Below the pieces are notes generated by a model. That model was not told the origin of the DNA. It saw only the letters and a program-made list of their open reading frames with translations, and did not search any database. This document shows positions 1 through 8,194 of a DNA stretch of 64,000 nucleotides, in pieces. This stretch comes from an uncultured Mediterraneibacter sp. Lineage in GTDB: Bacteria > Bacillota > Clostridia > Lachnospirales > Lachnospiraceae. The first letter of the stretch is position 1. Each line of letters starts with the position of its first letter. The translations under genes and the position numbers were made by a program. Where the stretch lies: the NCBI GenBank assembly GCA_944383695.1, contig CALWQP010000014.1, forward strand, positions 1 through 64,000. The letters run 5' to 3'.

Positions 1-130
1 AACTCTCAAAAAAACGGCAGATTGGTACTTGGAGAGGACATATCTATCTTTTCAATGCAGTTTGCGGAAACTCAAGTGCTCATTCTTCTTTCTGCCCATT
101 TCCTCATTCTGTTTTTCACCGCGTGTCCAT
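1..130. other. No gene recognised at left edge
   Basis: This stretch lies downstream of the YihY-type gene. I see no credible coding sequence with a ribosome binding site, no tRNA and no clear terminator here. Confidence 0.4.
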
Positions 131-994
131 TTACTCATTCCGCTTTTCGCTGTGTGTCCATTTTCCAGTGTATTCTTCCAGGATCGCGTTCATTTCTCCT
201 CCCAGGAGAATAATATACATACATCCATACAGCCACAACATGATCAGGATGATCGTCGTCAGGCTGCCGTACATGCTGGAAAATCCTGTAAACACGTCCA
301 GATAGATCGAAAAGAAAAAGGAGATCAAAAGCCATCCGCACGCTGTAAACACTGCTCCCGGAAGCTGCCTGCGCAGCGTCGTCTTTGACCCATGCCCCCG
401 GTTAGGAAGGAATTTGTACACCAGATCCCAGAACAGAGTGAGCACGATAAGCGTCACAAAGGTCCTTATCCGCATGATAAAGTCCACCACTTTGCTCAGA
501 AACGGGATATACTCATATACCATCACACTGATGCTGTTTCCAAATACCGAAATAATGAGGGAAAGCATGATCGCCAGCAGAAAGAGCACCGTATAGAGCG
601 ACGCTCTGATCCTCAGATAAAAGTAATTTCGCGTCTCCGTATTGGAATAAATGCAGTTCAGTCCCGATGTGACAGAAAGAACCCCTTTCCCCGCCGACCA
701 CAGAGCCACAATGATCGTGATCGGGATCACTCCCTCCGACTGGGTATAAACCTGGATCACAATGCTCCTGATCAAAAAAGAAACTGAATCAGGAAACACC
801 TTAAGGACCGCGTTGAGCACGTCATTCATTGTCACATCCGTATACTGCACCATAGTGAGCAGAAGGAGAAAGATCGGAATCAGCGACAGCACAAAAAAAT
901 AGGCTGCCTGAGCCGCATAGACACTCGTGTGATGAGAGTTAATCGTTTTAATGATCTTAATGATCTGCTCTTTGATCCGTTTTCTCTTCCCCAT
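131..994 (-). CDS. YihY/UPF0761 (BrkB-type) membrane protein
   Basis: Predicted 287-residue integral inner membrane protein of the YihY/BrkB family, of unknown biochemical role. After a basic N-terminus (MGKRKRIKEQ) there are about six hydrophobic segments, with family-like stretches such as QAAYFFVLSLIPIFLLLL early on and LITIILIMLWLYGCMYIILLGGE-type sequence at the C-terminal end, followed by the usual acidic NAxLEEY-like exit. The reading frame stays open further upstream to 1093, but those residues are not hydrophobic or family-like, so the ATG at 994 is the better start. It follows the 6S RNA terminator, so it is probably transcribed on its own. Family assignment is fairly firm; substrate and function are unknown. 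Confidence 0.8.
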   Translation of the reverse strand: MGKRKRIKEQIIKIIKTINSHHTSVYAAQAAYFFVLSLIPIFLLLLTMVQYTDVTMNDVLNAVLKVFPDSVSFLIRSIVIQVYTQSEGVIPITIIVALWSAGKGVLSVTSGLNCIYSNTETRNYFYLRIRASLYTVLFLLAIMLSLIISVFGNSISVMVYEYIPFLSKVVDFIMRIRTFVTLIVLTLFWDLVYKFLPNRGHGSKTTLRRQLPGAVFTACGWLLISFFFSIYLDVFTGFSSMYGSLTTIILIMLWLYGCMYIILLGGEMNAILEEYTGKWTHSEKRNE

Positions 995-1074
995 ACTAAA
1001 AAAGCTCTCTGAAAATTCATAATCATAATATACAGATACACCGGCCAGGATATCCTGAGGTATAAATATCAAGT

Positions 1075-1102
1075 GGAAAAAGCGGCCGTGCAAGACGGCC
1101 GC
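1075..1102 (-). terminator. Intrinsic terminator of the 6S RNA gene
   Basis: A 7-bp perfect GC stem (GCGGCCG at 1082-1088 with CGGCCGC at 1096-1102) is followed on the minus strand by a run of T. It ends the 6S transcript before the YihY gene. Confidence 0.75.
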
Positions 1103-1308
1103 CTTTATCTTTCGTAGTCACCCAAAATGCCGGTCCTGTATTTTGAGTCCTAGCCGCAGCCAGGTGGGCAACCGCATCTGTTTTTCTGTCGTCCACTGCA
1201 TAACGGAGGCCTGACATATTACAGAAATATAGGAATCCCTTTTAATCAAATGTAGGTTCAAAATTACAGGGTTGTCGCACATCCCAGGTTGACTTGATTA
1301 TTTACTCT
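1103..1308 (-). ncRNA. ssrS: 6S RNA (ssrS-like)
   Basis: Candidate 6S RNA, the global regulator that mimics an open promoter and binds the housekeeping RNA polymerase holoenzyme. On the minus strand the 5' segment CCTGTAATTTTGA pairs with the 3' segment TCAAAATACAGG with one bulged base, and AGTCAACC near the start pairs with GGGTGACT near the end; these would be the closing stems around a central bubble. The strand between carries TTGAACCTACAT and GCCCACCTGGCTG, which resemble conserved Firmicutes 6S segments as I remember them. A strong promoter lies directly upstream and an intrinsic terminator directly downstream, giving a mature RNA near 200 nt. No open frame of interest runs through it. 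A covariance-model search would settle it. Confidence 0.75.
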
Positions 1309-1314
1309 ACAAAT

Positions 1315-1343
1315 ATTATACTCCGGTTGCATACTTTTTACAA
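1315..1343 (-). promoter_or_regulatory. Sigma-A promoter of 6S RNA
   Basis: Minus strand: -35 TTGTAA at 1343-1338, a 17-nt spacer, and a perfect -10 TATAAT at 1320-1315. Expected transcription start is near 1308. Confidence 0.75.
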
Positions 1344-1389
1344 CTGATTCTTTTTTCCAGTTATTCTGTTATGCATCCTTCGTTGAACG

Positions 1390-2790
1390 TCACTGCAGAT
1401 TTTTTTCAATTTGAGCATACCATTTTTCCGTTTCTTTCCCGACTCTGCTGTTCACATACACAGGACCTTCCACAGTGCGGATTTCCAGGACCGGACTATA
1501 TTCTGTATAAATATACATGTTACATTTACCAGTCTCCTTTCCCCGGAATTTTCCTGCCAGCATATCTTTCGTATCCCCGCCGTTTATCTTTTTATAATCA
1601 TCCTCAGGGAGACGCTCCAGAAGACGGATATCCTGTATCTCATCATAGCTTATAGACTCGTCCGAATAGCCTGACGTTATTTCCACGCTGTCCTGTGTCA
1701 CAGCCACCTCGATCGGCGTAAACTCAAAGCGCAGCAGCATGACACTTGCCAGACCGAGGCAGACCACAGTCACAGTGATCCCGAGAGCAAGAAATATCTT
1801 TCCCGCGGGTCTTGCCATATTCGTTGTATAATTCCACGGACATACCCAGTCCTGGACGATCAGCCTCTTGTCATGAGGATTGCTGTACCAGCCATTCTTC
1901 CAGTACACATCATCATCGATGTAGAGGGGAGATTCGTCACATGCAAGAAGTTCACTTTTCTTATATCGCACATACAGCATGCCCCCGATCAAAAATAAAA
2001 CCGGAACGCTTTCCAGTGCGATATAAACCGCGTAGACCCAGGTACTGATCCATTTTTCAGCGTCCATATGCTCTGCCACGAAAAGGTATGCGGCGGCATT
2101 GGCAAGACTACATCCCACTAAAGACCATGACCATGCATTTTTCTGCATGAAGTTCACTTTCAGATTTACTTCCGGGTCTTCGCTGTACACCCTGTTCCTC
2201 GTCCTGCGTATCATGACATGGAGCACGCCAAATGTCAGGCTGACTACCAGACCGCACAGAAAAAGAATCCAGCCATCTTCCGACGTCCGCAGATATTCCC
2301 GCACGCCAGGCAGAATACATGGGAGCAGGATCAGAACGGCTGACAGTACATGCCACCATGGCGTAAGCCCCATTTTCCCGGATTGAGAGCCTGCTTTCGT
2401 ATCCATCGCAAGGATGCGGCTGTTTCCGCTCCCCACCCATCCTCTCTCAACTTTCAGGTCATACAGTTTCCTGTGCGTCCTGTAGACCAGCAGCACAGCG
2501 CCCGCGCACATCTCCAGAAGCCACAGACTCCATACAATGATAAACACGGATGTATACCAGAAATTCAGCAGACAGACCGCTGCGCCCGCAAGCCCATTCC
2601 ACAGATAGAAACGTTTTGTCCGCTTTCTGTACCTGTCCATGAACACGCTGACTTCTTCGCTCTCCGCCGCGCTTTCAGGCATGTGGACGCCCATGAGCAT
2701 TCCTTCAGAATACGTGCGTTTTCCGCCGTACACAGCGTAAATGATCCCCATTGTAAAAAGATTGACAAAAAAGAAAATCCAGAACATCAT
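1390..2790 (-). CDS. DUF5808-like multi-TM membrane protein with C-terminal PH-like domain
   Basis: Predicted 466-residue membrane protein of unknown function. It begins with a hydrophobic segment at residues 2-20, has paired membrane segments near 65-105, further pairs near 145-195 and 225-275, and a final one around residue 340. Between the last two lies a cytosolic stretch with YWKNGWYSNPHDKRL and CPWNYTTNMARPAGK, which resembles the DUF5808 signature (aspartate/asparagine-proline-arginine, then a glycine/asparagine turn before a membrane segment). The last ~100 residues (FTPIEVAVTQDSVEITS onward) look like a small bacterial PH-type beta domain. It lies 87 bp after trhP, and the 6S RNA gene follows. 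The DUF assignment is from memory of the motif and is moderate. Confidence 0.6.
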   Translation of the reverse strand: MMFWIFFFVNLFTMGIIYAVYGGKRTYSEGMLMGVHMPESAAESEEVSVFMDRYRKRTKRFYLWNGLAGAAVCLLNFWYTSVFIIVWSLWLLEMCAGAVLLVYRTHRKLYDLKVERGWVGSGNSRILAMDTKAGSQSGKMGLTPWWHVLSAVLILLPCILPGVREYLRTSEDGWILFLCGLVVSLTFGVLHVMIRRTRNRVYSEDPEVNLKVNFMQKNAWSWSLVGCSLANAAAYLFVAEHMDAEKWISTWVYAVYIALESVPVLFLIGGMLYVRYKKSELLACDESPLYIDDDVYWKNGWYSNPHDKRLIVQDWVCPWNYTTNMARPAGKIFLALGITVTVVCLGLASVMLLRFEFTPIEVAVTQDSVEITSGYSDESISYDEIQDIRLLERLPEDDYKKINGGDTKDMLAGKFRGKETGKCNMYIYTEYSPVLEIRTVEGPVYVNSRVGKETEKWYAQIEKNLQ

Positions 2791-2877
2791 GATACATCAT
2801 CCCCCTGATCCATTGTATCCCCAGTCCCCAGGCAATCTCTATCAAATGCCGCGCTGCACATCCTGACAACTCCTGAT

Positions 2878-4104
2878 TTATCCCTCTCTGCGCCGCAGGA
2901 TATCATACACATCCGGCGTCTCGCTCAGCTCTACCCACAGCACCTGCTTTGAGTGGGGCGCACTTTCCTGCTCTTCCCCATCTTCATTGAGGATGCGCTT
3001 TACTTCCACTTCCACATTATCCCCGCAGGGCTTCATGATCTCTATGGTCTCTCCCACAGAAAATTTGTTGCGCTGCCCGATCCGGCAGAGCCCGTCTTTT
3101 ATCTCGCCGGCAATGCCGAGATAGGTGTATTCTTTATTGTACGTGTTGCTGTCATAAATCTGGGTGTTCTCATCCGGCTTTCCGAAGAAAAATCCTGTCG
3201 TGAACTGGCGGTAAGTACAGTTGGATATCTGGTCGAGATACCATGGCATGTTTTTCCGGTACAGTTCCGGACTCTTCTTGTAATCATCAATCGCTTTCCT
3301 GTATGTGCGCGCGACTGTCGCCACATAGAGGGCAGTCTTCATACGTCCTTCAATCTTCAGGCTGTCAATGCCCGCGTCGAGCAGCTCCGGGATATGTTCG
3401 ATCATGCACAGGTCCTTGGAGTTAAAGATATATGTCCCCCGTTCATTTTCATACACCGGCATATATTCGCCCGGCCTTGTCTCCTCGACTACCGCGTATT
3501 TCCAGCGGCAGGGATGGGTACACGCCCCGCGGTTTGCATCCCGCCCTGTGAAATAATTGCTCAGCAGGCACCTCCCGGAATAGGACATGCACATCGCGCC
3601 GTGGACAAAGGTCTCGATCTCCAGGTCCGCGGGAATATTCTCCCGCAGTTCTTTCAGTTCCTCCATGGACAGCTCCCGGGCAGACACGACCCGGCTCGCA
3701 CCCTGGCGGTACCAGAAATTGCAGGTCCCATAATTCGTATTATTCGCCTGGGTGCTGATGTGCCGTTCGATTTCCGGGCACACCTCTTTTGCAATGTCAA
3801 ACACCCCGGGGTCCGCAATGATCAGGGCATCTGGTTTTATCTCTTTTAACTCTTCAAAATACTGACGCACTCCGGGCAGGTCATCGTTGTGCGCCAGGAT
3901 ATTTGCCGTGACATAGACCTTCACGTCATGGGCATGAGCAAATCCGATTCCCTCCTTCATTTCTTCCATGGAGAAATTCTTTGCCTTTGCCCTCAGGCCA
4001 AATGCCTCCCCGCCGATATATACAGCGTCCGCCCCGAAGATGACCGCTGTTTTCAACACTTCCAGGCTGCTCGCCGGGATCAGTAATTCAGGATGTCTGG
4101 CCAT
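2878..4104 (-). CDS. trhP: Peptidase U32 family, TrhP-type tRNA U34 hydroxylation protein
   Basis: 408-residue U32-family protein. Members of this branch (YrrO/TrhP, YegQ) act in prephenate-dependent 5-hydroxylation of uridine 34 in tRNA rather than as proteases. The N-terminus PELLIPASSLEVLKTAVIFG and the hallmark around GAMCMSYSGRCLLSN, followed by RGACTHPCRW, supply the cysteines of the family iron-sulfur cluster site. A C-terminal beta domain follows. The start overlaps the end of trmR by 17 bp. In Bacillus subtilis the same pair (yrrM followed by yrrN/yrrO) makes 5-methoxyuridine, so context and family agree. Only one U32 gene is present here, as in single-protein TrhP species. Function is inferred, not shown. 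Confidence 0.88.
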   Translation of the reverse strand: MARHPELLIPASSLEVLKTAVIFGADAVYIGGEAFGLRAKAKNFSMEEMKEGIGFAHAHDVKVYVTANILAHNDDLPGVRQYFEELKEIKPDALIIADPGVFDIAKEVCPEIERHISTQANNTNYGTCNFWYRQGASRVVSARELSMEELKELRENIPADLEIETFVHGAMCMSYSGRCLLSNYFTGRDANRGACTHPCRWKYAVVEETRPGEYMPVYENERGTYIFNSKDLCMIEHIPELLDAGIDSLKIEGRMKTALYVATVARTYRKAIDDYKKSPELYRKNMPWYLDQISNCTYRQFTTGFFFGKPDENTQIYDSNTYNKEYTYLGIAGEIKDGLCRIGQRNKFSVGETIEIMKPCGDNVEVEVKRILNEDGEEQESAPHSKQVLWVELSETPDVYDILRRREG

Positions 4105-4804
4105 GTTCTGTTTCCTCCTGTCTTTGTACTTTTTTTATCTCGGAACCGCGTTCCGTCTCATTATCCTGCTTCACGCTCACCGCCACGCCGTCCCCCAGCG
4201 GGATGATGGACGTAACGATCGCGTCATTGTGCTTTAGCTCATACAGATAGTCCCTCATGCGGGCATGGATCGTCCGGTTGCGGCGCTCCACGGCGAACCG
4301 GGATTCGATCACATCCCCATCCTGCATCACATTGTCAGAAACAAGAACGCCGTCCTCCGGCAGGAGCCGAAGAGCTTCCGGCAGATAATGGATATACTGT
4401 CCCTTTGCCGCATCCATGAAAATAAGATCAAAGGGTCCTGCCAGCGTTTTCAGCACTTCCGCTGCATCCCCTTCCATAAGGGTAATCTGCTTTTCTTTCC
4501 CGGCCCGGCGGAAATTCGCCCTGGCAATGGGAATCCTTTTTTCATAATTTTCAATCGTTGTTATCCTGCACCCCTGCGGCGCATATTCACTCATCAATAA
4601 CGCAGAGAAACCTACGGCAGTTCCGATTTCCAGAATGCGCATAGGTTTTTTGATCAGCAGGAGCGTCTTGAGGAAGCTCTGCATCTCCCGCCTTATGATG
4701 GGCACAGAAGCTGCAAGGGCCTCCTTCTCGATCGTCTCCAGTATTTCACTGTTTTTTGTATCAAGCGAATTGATGAAAGTAACGATACGTTCATCTACTA
4801 TCAT
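4088..4804 (-). CDS. trmR: TrmR-like tRNA 5-hydroxyuridine O-methyltransferase
   Basis: 238-residue class I SAM-dependent O-methyltransferase of the COMT-like family. The SAM site motif LEIGTAVGFSALLM lies near residue 58, FDLIFMDAAKGQY supplies the metal-binding aspartate, and DNVMQDGDV the second acidic pair. The orthologue YrrM/TrmR methylates 5-hydroxyuridine 34 to 5-methoxyuridine. It starts 3 bp after the RNase J stop codon and overlaps trhP by 17 bp, so the two modification enzymes that act in sequence are translationally coupled. The C-terminal ~20 residues are charged and dispensable-looking. A general catechol-type methyltransferase is the main alternative, but the neighbour makes tRNA the more likely substrate. 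Confidence 0.85.
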   Translation of the reverse strand: MIVDERIVTFINSLDTKNSEILETIEKEALAASVPIIRREMQSFLKTLLLIKKPMRILEIGTAVGFSALLMSEYAPQGCRITTIENYEKRIPIARANFRRAGKEKQITLMEGDAAEVLKTLAGPFDLIFMDAAKGQYIHYLPEALRLLPEDGVLVSDNVMQDGDVIESRFAVERRNRTIHARMRDYLYELKHNDAIVTSIIPLGDGVAVSVKQDNETERGSEIKKVQRQEETEHGQTS

Positions 4805-4807
4805 ATC

Positions 4808-6478
4808 TTACACATCTACATCCATGATAATTGGGATCACCATGGGCTTTCTCTTTGTCTTTTTCCAGATATAGTCGTTCATCGAGTCGCGGATGACGAG
4901 CTTTATCTTGTTCCAGTCTGTGTGGCGCCCGCCCAGGCATTTGTCCAGGGCGTCTGATACAGCCTTTCTTGCGTCCTCCATGAGCTGTTCGGATTCTCTT
5001 ACATAAACGAATCCGCGGGACACGATATCCGGTCCTGCAAGCAGACGGTTCGTCCTGCGTTCCAGGGTCAGGACCACGATGATGATGCCGTCCTCCGCAA
5101 GATGCTGTCTGTCCCGGAGCACGATATTTCCCACATCGCCCACGCCCAGGCCATCCACCAGGACTGTCCCTGTGTGCACCTTGTCCACGACCTTTGCGGA
5201 CTCATCGTCCAGCTCCAGCACATCCCCTGACTGGATGATAAATACATTTTCCTTCGGGATGCCCAGTGATCTTGCCACCTCGGCATTTGCTTTCAGGTGG
5301 CGGTACTCGCCGTGCACCGGAATCGCATATTTCGGTTTCACAAGAGAGTAGATCAGCTTCAGTTCTTCCTGGCAGGCATGTCCGGATACATGGGTATCCT
5401 GGAAAATGACCTCAGCGCCTTTTGCGGACAGCTCATTGATCACGCGGGAGACAGATTTCTCATTTCCCGGTATCGGGTTCGAACTGAAAATGATCGTGTC
5501 ATTTGGCTGGATCGTGACCTTGCGGTGCACGTCCGCCGCCATTCTGGAGAGCGCTGCCATGGACTCTCCCTGGCTTCCTGTAGTGATGAGCACCATCTTC
5601 TCCGGCGGGTAATTCTTCATCTCATCGATCTCGATCAGCGTTTTCTCCGGAAGATGAAGATATCCCAGTTCGGAGGCAATGGAGATAATGTTTACCATGC
5701 TCCGCCCTTCTACCACCACTTTTCTGTGATATTTATACGCAGAATTGATGATCTGCTGCACACGGTCCACATTGGACGCAAACGTGGCAATGATCAGACG
5801 GGTATTCTGATGTTCCGCAAAAATATGGTCAAAGGTGATTCCCACCGTCCGCTCGGACTGGGTAAATCCGCGTCTTTCCGCATTTGTACTGTCGGACATC
5901 AGCGCCAGCACACCTTTCTTTCCTATCTCCGCAAATCTCTGCAGATCAATGGCGTCTCCGAATACCGGCGTATAATCCACCTTAAAGTCTCCTGTGTGGA
6001 CGACCACGCCCGCAGGGGAATAGATCGCAAGCGCTGAAGCGTCCTGGATGCTGTGGTTAGTCTTAATAAATTCAATCCTGAATTTCCCCAGATTGATAGA
6101 CTGTCCGTGCTGCACGACCTTGCGCTTTGTGCCGCGCAGAAGATTGTGCTCTTTTAATTTGTTTTCAATGATACCCATAGTGAGCTTTGTCGTGTAGATC
6201 GGAAGATTAATCTCTTTTAACACATACGGCAGCGCTCCGATATGGTCCTCATGTCCGTGGGTGATGACAAAGCCTTTCACCTTGGACGCATTATCCTTTA
6301 AATATGTCACATCCGGGATCACAAGGTCGATCCCCAGCATATCATCCTCCGGGAAAGCAAGCCCGCAGTCCACAACAATAATACTGTCTTCATATTCAAA
6401 GGCAGTAATGTTCATACCGATCTGCTCCAGGCCGCCCAGCGGTATGATACGCAATTTTCCTTTTTTCTCTTTTTTCAA
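4808..6478 (-). CDS. rnj: Ribonuclease J
   Basis: 556-residue metallo-beta-lactamase/beta-CASP nuclease with 5'-3' exonuclease and endonuclease activity in mRNA decay and rRNA maturation. With the start chosen here the zinc motif HGHEDH falls at residues 74-79, matching the numbering of RNase J1. The beta-CASP region contains SDSTNAERRGFT and the later PVHGEYRHL histidine motif, followed by the C-terminal domain. The start is a TTG at 6478, because GGAGGT lies 9 nt upstream and no ATG fits; the open frame upstream (to 6601) is not family-like. It lies 98 bp after fur and 3 bp before trmR. The length matches full RNase J proteins (about 555 residues). Confidence 0.93.
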   Translation of the reverse strand: MKKEKKGKLRIIPLGGLEQIGMNITAFEYEDSIIVVDCGLAFPEDDMLGIDLVIPDVTYLKDNASKVKGFVITHGHEDHIGALPYVLKEINLPIYTTKLTMGIIENKLKEHNLLRGTKRKVVQHGQSINLGKFRIEFIKTNHSIQDASALAIYSPAGVVVHTGDFKVDYTPVFGDAIDLQRFAEIGKKGVLALMSDSTNAERRGFTQSERTVGITFDHIFAEHQNTRLIIATFASNVDRVQQIINSAYKYHRKVVVEGRSMVNIISIASELGYLHLPEKTLIEIDEMKNYPPEKMVLITTGSQGESMAALSRMAADVHRKVTIQPNDTIIFSSNPIPGNEKSVSRVINELSAKGAEVIFQDTHVSGHACQEELKLIYSLVKPKYAIPVHGEYRHLKANAEVARSLGIPKENVFIIQSGDVLELDDESAKVVDKVHTGTVLVDGLGVGDVGNIVLRDRQHLAEDGIIIVVLTLERRTNRLLAGPDIVSRGFVYVRESEQLMEDARKAVSDALDKCLGGRHTDWNKIKLVIRDSMNDYIWKKTKRKPMVIPIIMDVDV

Positions 6479-6576
6479 TAAATCAACACCTCCATAATAT
6501 TTATGTAACACTTTATTTCTCACTTTATTTCTCGCTTCCGGGCACAAAAAGAACAGCAGGTTCAGTGACTGCTTTT

Positions 6577-7032
6577 CTAATTTTTCATGCACTCTCTGCA
6601 CATGCCATAAAATTTCAGTTCATGGTCCAGCACGTGAAATCCGGCAGTTTCCTCGATATGCTGTTCCAGATCATCCAGAAGGTCCGCGTCAAAAGGCATC
6701 ACCTTACTGCATTTTCTGCATATGAGATGGTGATGGTTGTGCTTTGTCTCATCTTTCAGCAGATGCCCGATCTCATAGCGCACGCACCCATCATCCAGGT
6801 TGATCCTGTCTACGAGCTGCATATCCCATAGAAGCTGTAGAGTCCTGTATACTGTCGCCAGCCCGATCTCGGGATAATCTTCCGTCACAAGCTCATAGAT
6901 ATCCTCCGCAGTCATATGCCTGCCATTGTTCTGCTCCAGGACAGAAAGGATCAAAAGCCGCTGATGAGTCACCTTAAGCCCTTTCTCCTTCAGCCTTTTT
7001 CTGAGCAGTTCTTCTGTTTTTTTCTGTTCCAT
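6577..7032 (-). CDS. fur: Fur family metal-responsive repressor
   Basis: 151-residue Fur superfamily protein (Fur/Zur/PerR). The winged helix spans roughly residues 10-82 with GLATVYRTLQLL as recognition helix. The dimerisation half has the HNHHHLIC metal-site region and two CxxC pairs at 105-108 and 145-148 that bind structural zinc. It follows the DUF1292 gene by 25 bp and is probably in the same transcript as ireB and ruvX. Fur, Zur and PerR cannot be told apart reliably by eye; the PerR-type oxidation-site aspartate arrangement is not obvious, so iron or zinc sensing are both possible. No clear Fur box could be assigned in front of this operon. Confidence 0.88.
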   Translation of the reverse strand: MEQKKTEELLRKRLKEKGLKVTHQRLLILSVLEQNNGRHMTAEDIYELVTEDYPEIGLATVYRTLQLLWDMQLVDRINLDDGCVRYEIGHLLKDETKHNHHHLICRKCSKVMPFDADLLDDLEQHIEETAGFHVLDHELKFYGMCRECMKN

Positions 7033-7057
7033 TCGTGCATCCGTGTCCTCTCAACTG

Positions 7058-7318
7058 TCACATTTCTATGTTTACATCCTCCAGCAGCTCTTCAAAGACT
7101 TTCGACACTGCCAGAAGTTCTGTTTCGTCTTCCACGATCTCATAGACACTGTCTCCCGGCACAGTTTTCTCCGCCTCTTTCAGAATCAGACATTCTGCGT
7201 CATCTTCCTCGGAATCCGTGACAAGTATATATGTACTGCCGTTTATTGTCGTTTCCTCAAGTACGAAGAACTCATCCTCCCCGGTGCCGTCTGCGAAAGT
7301 AAATCTTATTTTCTCCAT
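7058..7318 (-). CDS. DUF1292 family protein (YrzB-like)
   Basis: 86-residue very acidic small protein of the DUF1292 family. The sequence shows the family pattern: an N-terminal beta strand (KIRFTFADGTGEDEFFVLE), a central YILVTDSEED with acidic turn, then LLAVSKVFEELLED near the C-terminus. Its function is unknown. The gene lies between ruvX and fur, as commonly found in Clostridia and Bacilli where yrzB follows yrrK (ruvX) and yrzL (ireB). Spacing of 23 bp after ruvX and 25 bp before fur points to one operon. Confidence 0.85.
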   Translation of the reverse strand: MEKIRFTFADGTGEDEFFVLEETTINGSTYILVTDSEEDDAECLILKEAEKTVPGDSVYEIVEDETELLAVSKVFEELLEDVNIEM

Positions 7319-7341
7319 TAAAAACGCCCCTTATCACTGTT

Positions 7342-7797
7342 TCACGCCTCTTCCGCCGCTCTTTCTTCCACTCTCTTCATGTGGAGAAGGTCCAGATAGC
7401 CCTGGAGAATAAACACTGCCGCGATCTGATCGATGTGTTTCTTTCGGTTCTCCCGCCTTACACTGCTCTCGATCAGAGTCCGTTCTGCCTCCACGGTGGT
7501 CAGCCGTTCATCCCACATGATGATCTCAAGCCCTGTCCTGCGATGGAGCATATCTCTGAATTCCAGCGACTTTTCAGCGCGCTCCCCAATATCATTATTC
7601 ATATGCTTTGGAAAACCAAGCACGATCGTCCTCACATCGTATTTTTTGATCAGTTCCTCAATACGAGCGCAGGTGCGCCGCAGCTTGTTCTCCTCTTTCC
7701 GTTCGATCGTCTCTATTGCCTGGGCAGTAAGTCCGAGAGGGTCACTGATCGCCACTCCTACGGTCTTAGTCCCATAATCAAGCCCCATGATCCTCAT
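7342..7797 (-). CDS. ruvX: YqgF/RuvX putative Holliday junction resolvase
   Basis: 151-residue RNase H-fold protein of the YqgF family, thought to act as a Holliday junction resolvase and in 16S rRNA 5'-end processing. The first acidic residue sits in [13 protein letters not shown] near the N-terminus, [11 protein letters not shown] is the conserved central motif and [11 protein letters not shown] carries the second catalytic aspartate; the last acidic site is in [14 protein letters not shown]. It starts 6 bp after the ireB stop codon and is followed by DUF1292, the standard Firmicutes order. Length is normal for the family. Role in recombination versus rRNA processing is not decided by sequence. 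Confidence 0.93.
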   Translation of the reverse strand: MRIMGLDYGTKTVGVAISDPLGLTAQAIETIERKEENKLRRTCARIEELIKKYDVRTIVLGFPKHMNNDIGERAEKSLEFRDMLHRRTGLEIIMWDERLTTVEAERTLIESSVRRENRKKHIDQIAAVFILQGYLDLLHMKRVEERAAEEA

Positions 7798-7803
7798 AAC
7801 TGA

Positions 7804-8067
7804 TTATTCCCATGAATTGTGCTCAATATACGCTTTCAACATCTCTTCTACAAGCTCGTCCCTCTCCACCTTCATCACAAGGCTTCTCGCCCCATTATAG
7901 CTGGTAATGTAAGTGGGATCTCCTGACATGATATATCCAACGATCTGATTGACCGGATTGTATCCTTTTTCTTTCAGGGCCTTGAAAACGATCTCAAGAA
8001 TATCCTTTGCGGAAATCTGCGGTCCGGGCTCTACCTGAAAGAATTGCGTGTTCCCTAAATCACTCAT
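7804..8067 (-). CDS. ireB: IreB family regulatory phosphoprotein
   Basis: 87-residue protein of the IreB (DUF965, YrzL) family. In Enterococcus IreB is phosphorylated by the PASTA kinase IreK on threonines near the N-terminus and modulates cephalosporin resistance and envelope stress. The conserved core is visible: [21 protein letters not shown], then [18 protein letters not shown]. The disordered N-terminus here has one threonine, at residue 7, a possible phosphosite. It is the first gene of the ireB-ruvX-DUF1292 block, preceded by a good AGGAGGAG ribosome binding site, with 127 bp to the upstream mtaB gene. No PASTA kinase is in the window. Confidence 0.92.
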   Translation of the reverse strand: MSDLGNTQFFQVEPGPQISAKDILEIVFKALKEKGYNPVNQIVGYIMSGDPTYITSYNGARSLVMKVERDELVEEMLKAYIEHNSWE

Positions 8068-8194
8068 CCTGATGCTCCTCCTTCTGTATATACTCTTATT
8101 GTTTCCGGCGTCCGCCTGATGTGGGTGGACCGCCTTTTCCTTTGGGAAGACCCAATATCCCTATTTACAATTCTAATATAAACCCCTTTAAAAT

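Noticed and set aside
1023..1217. A 64-codon minus-strand frame inside the 6S RNA region
   Set aside because: It overlaps the RNA helices, its terminator and the next leader, and has no family resemblance.
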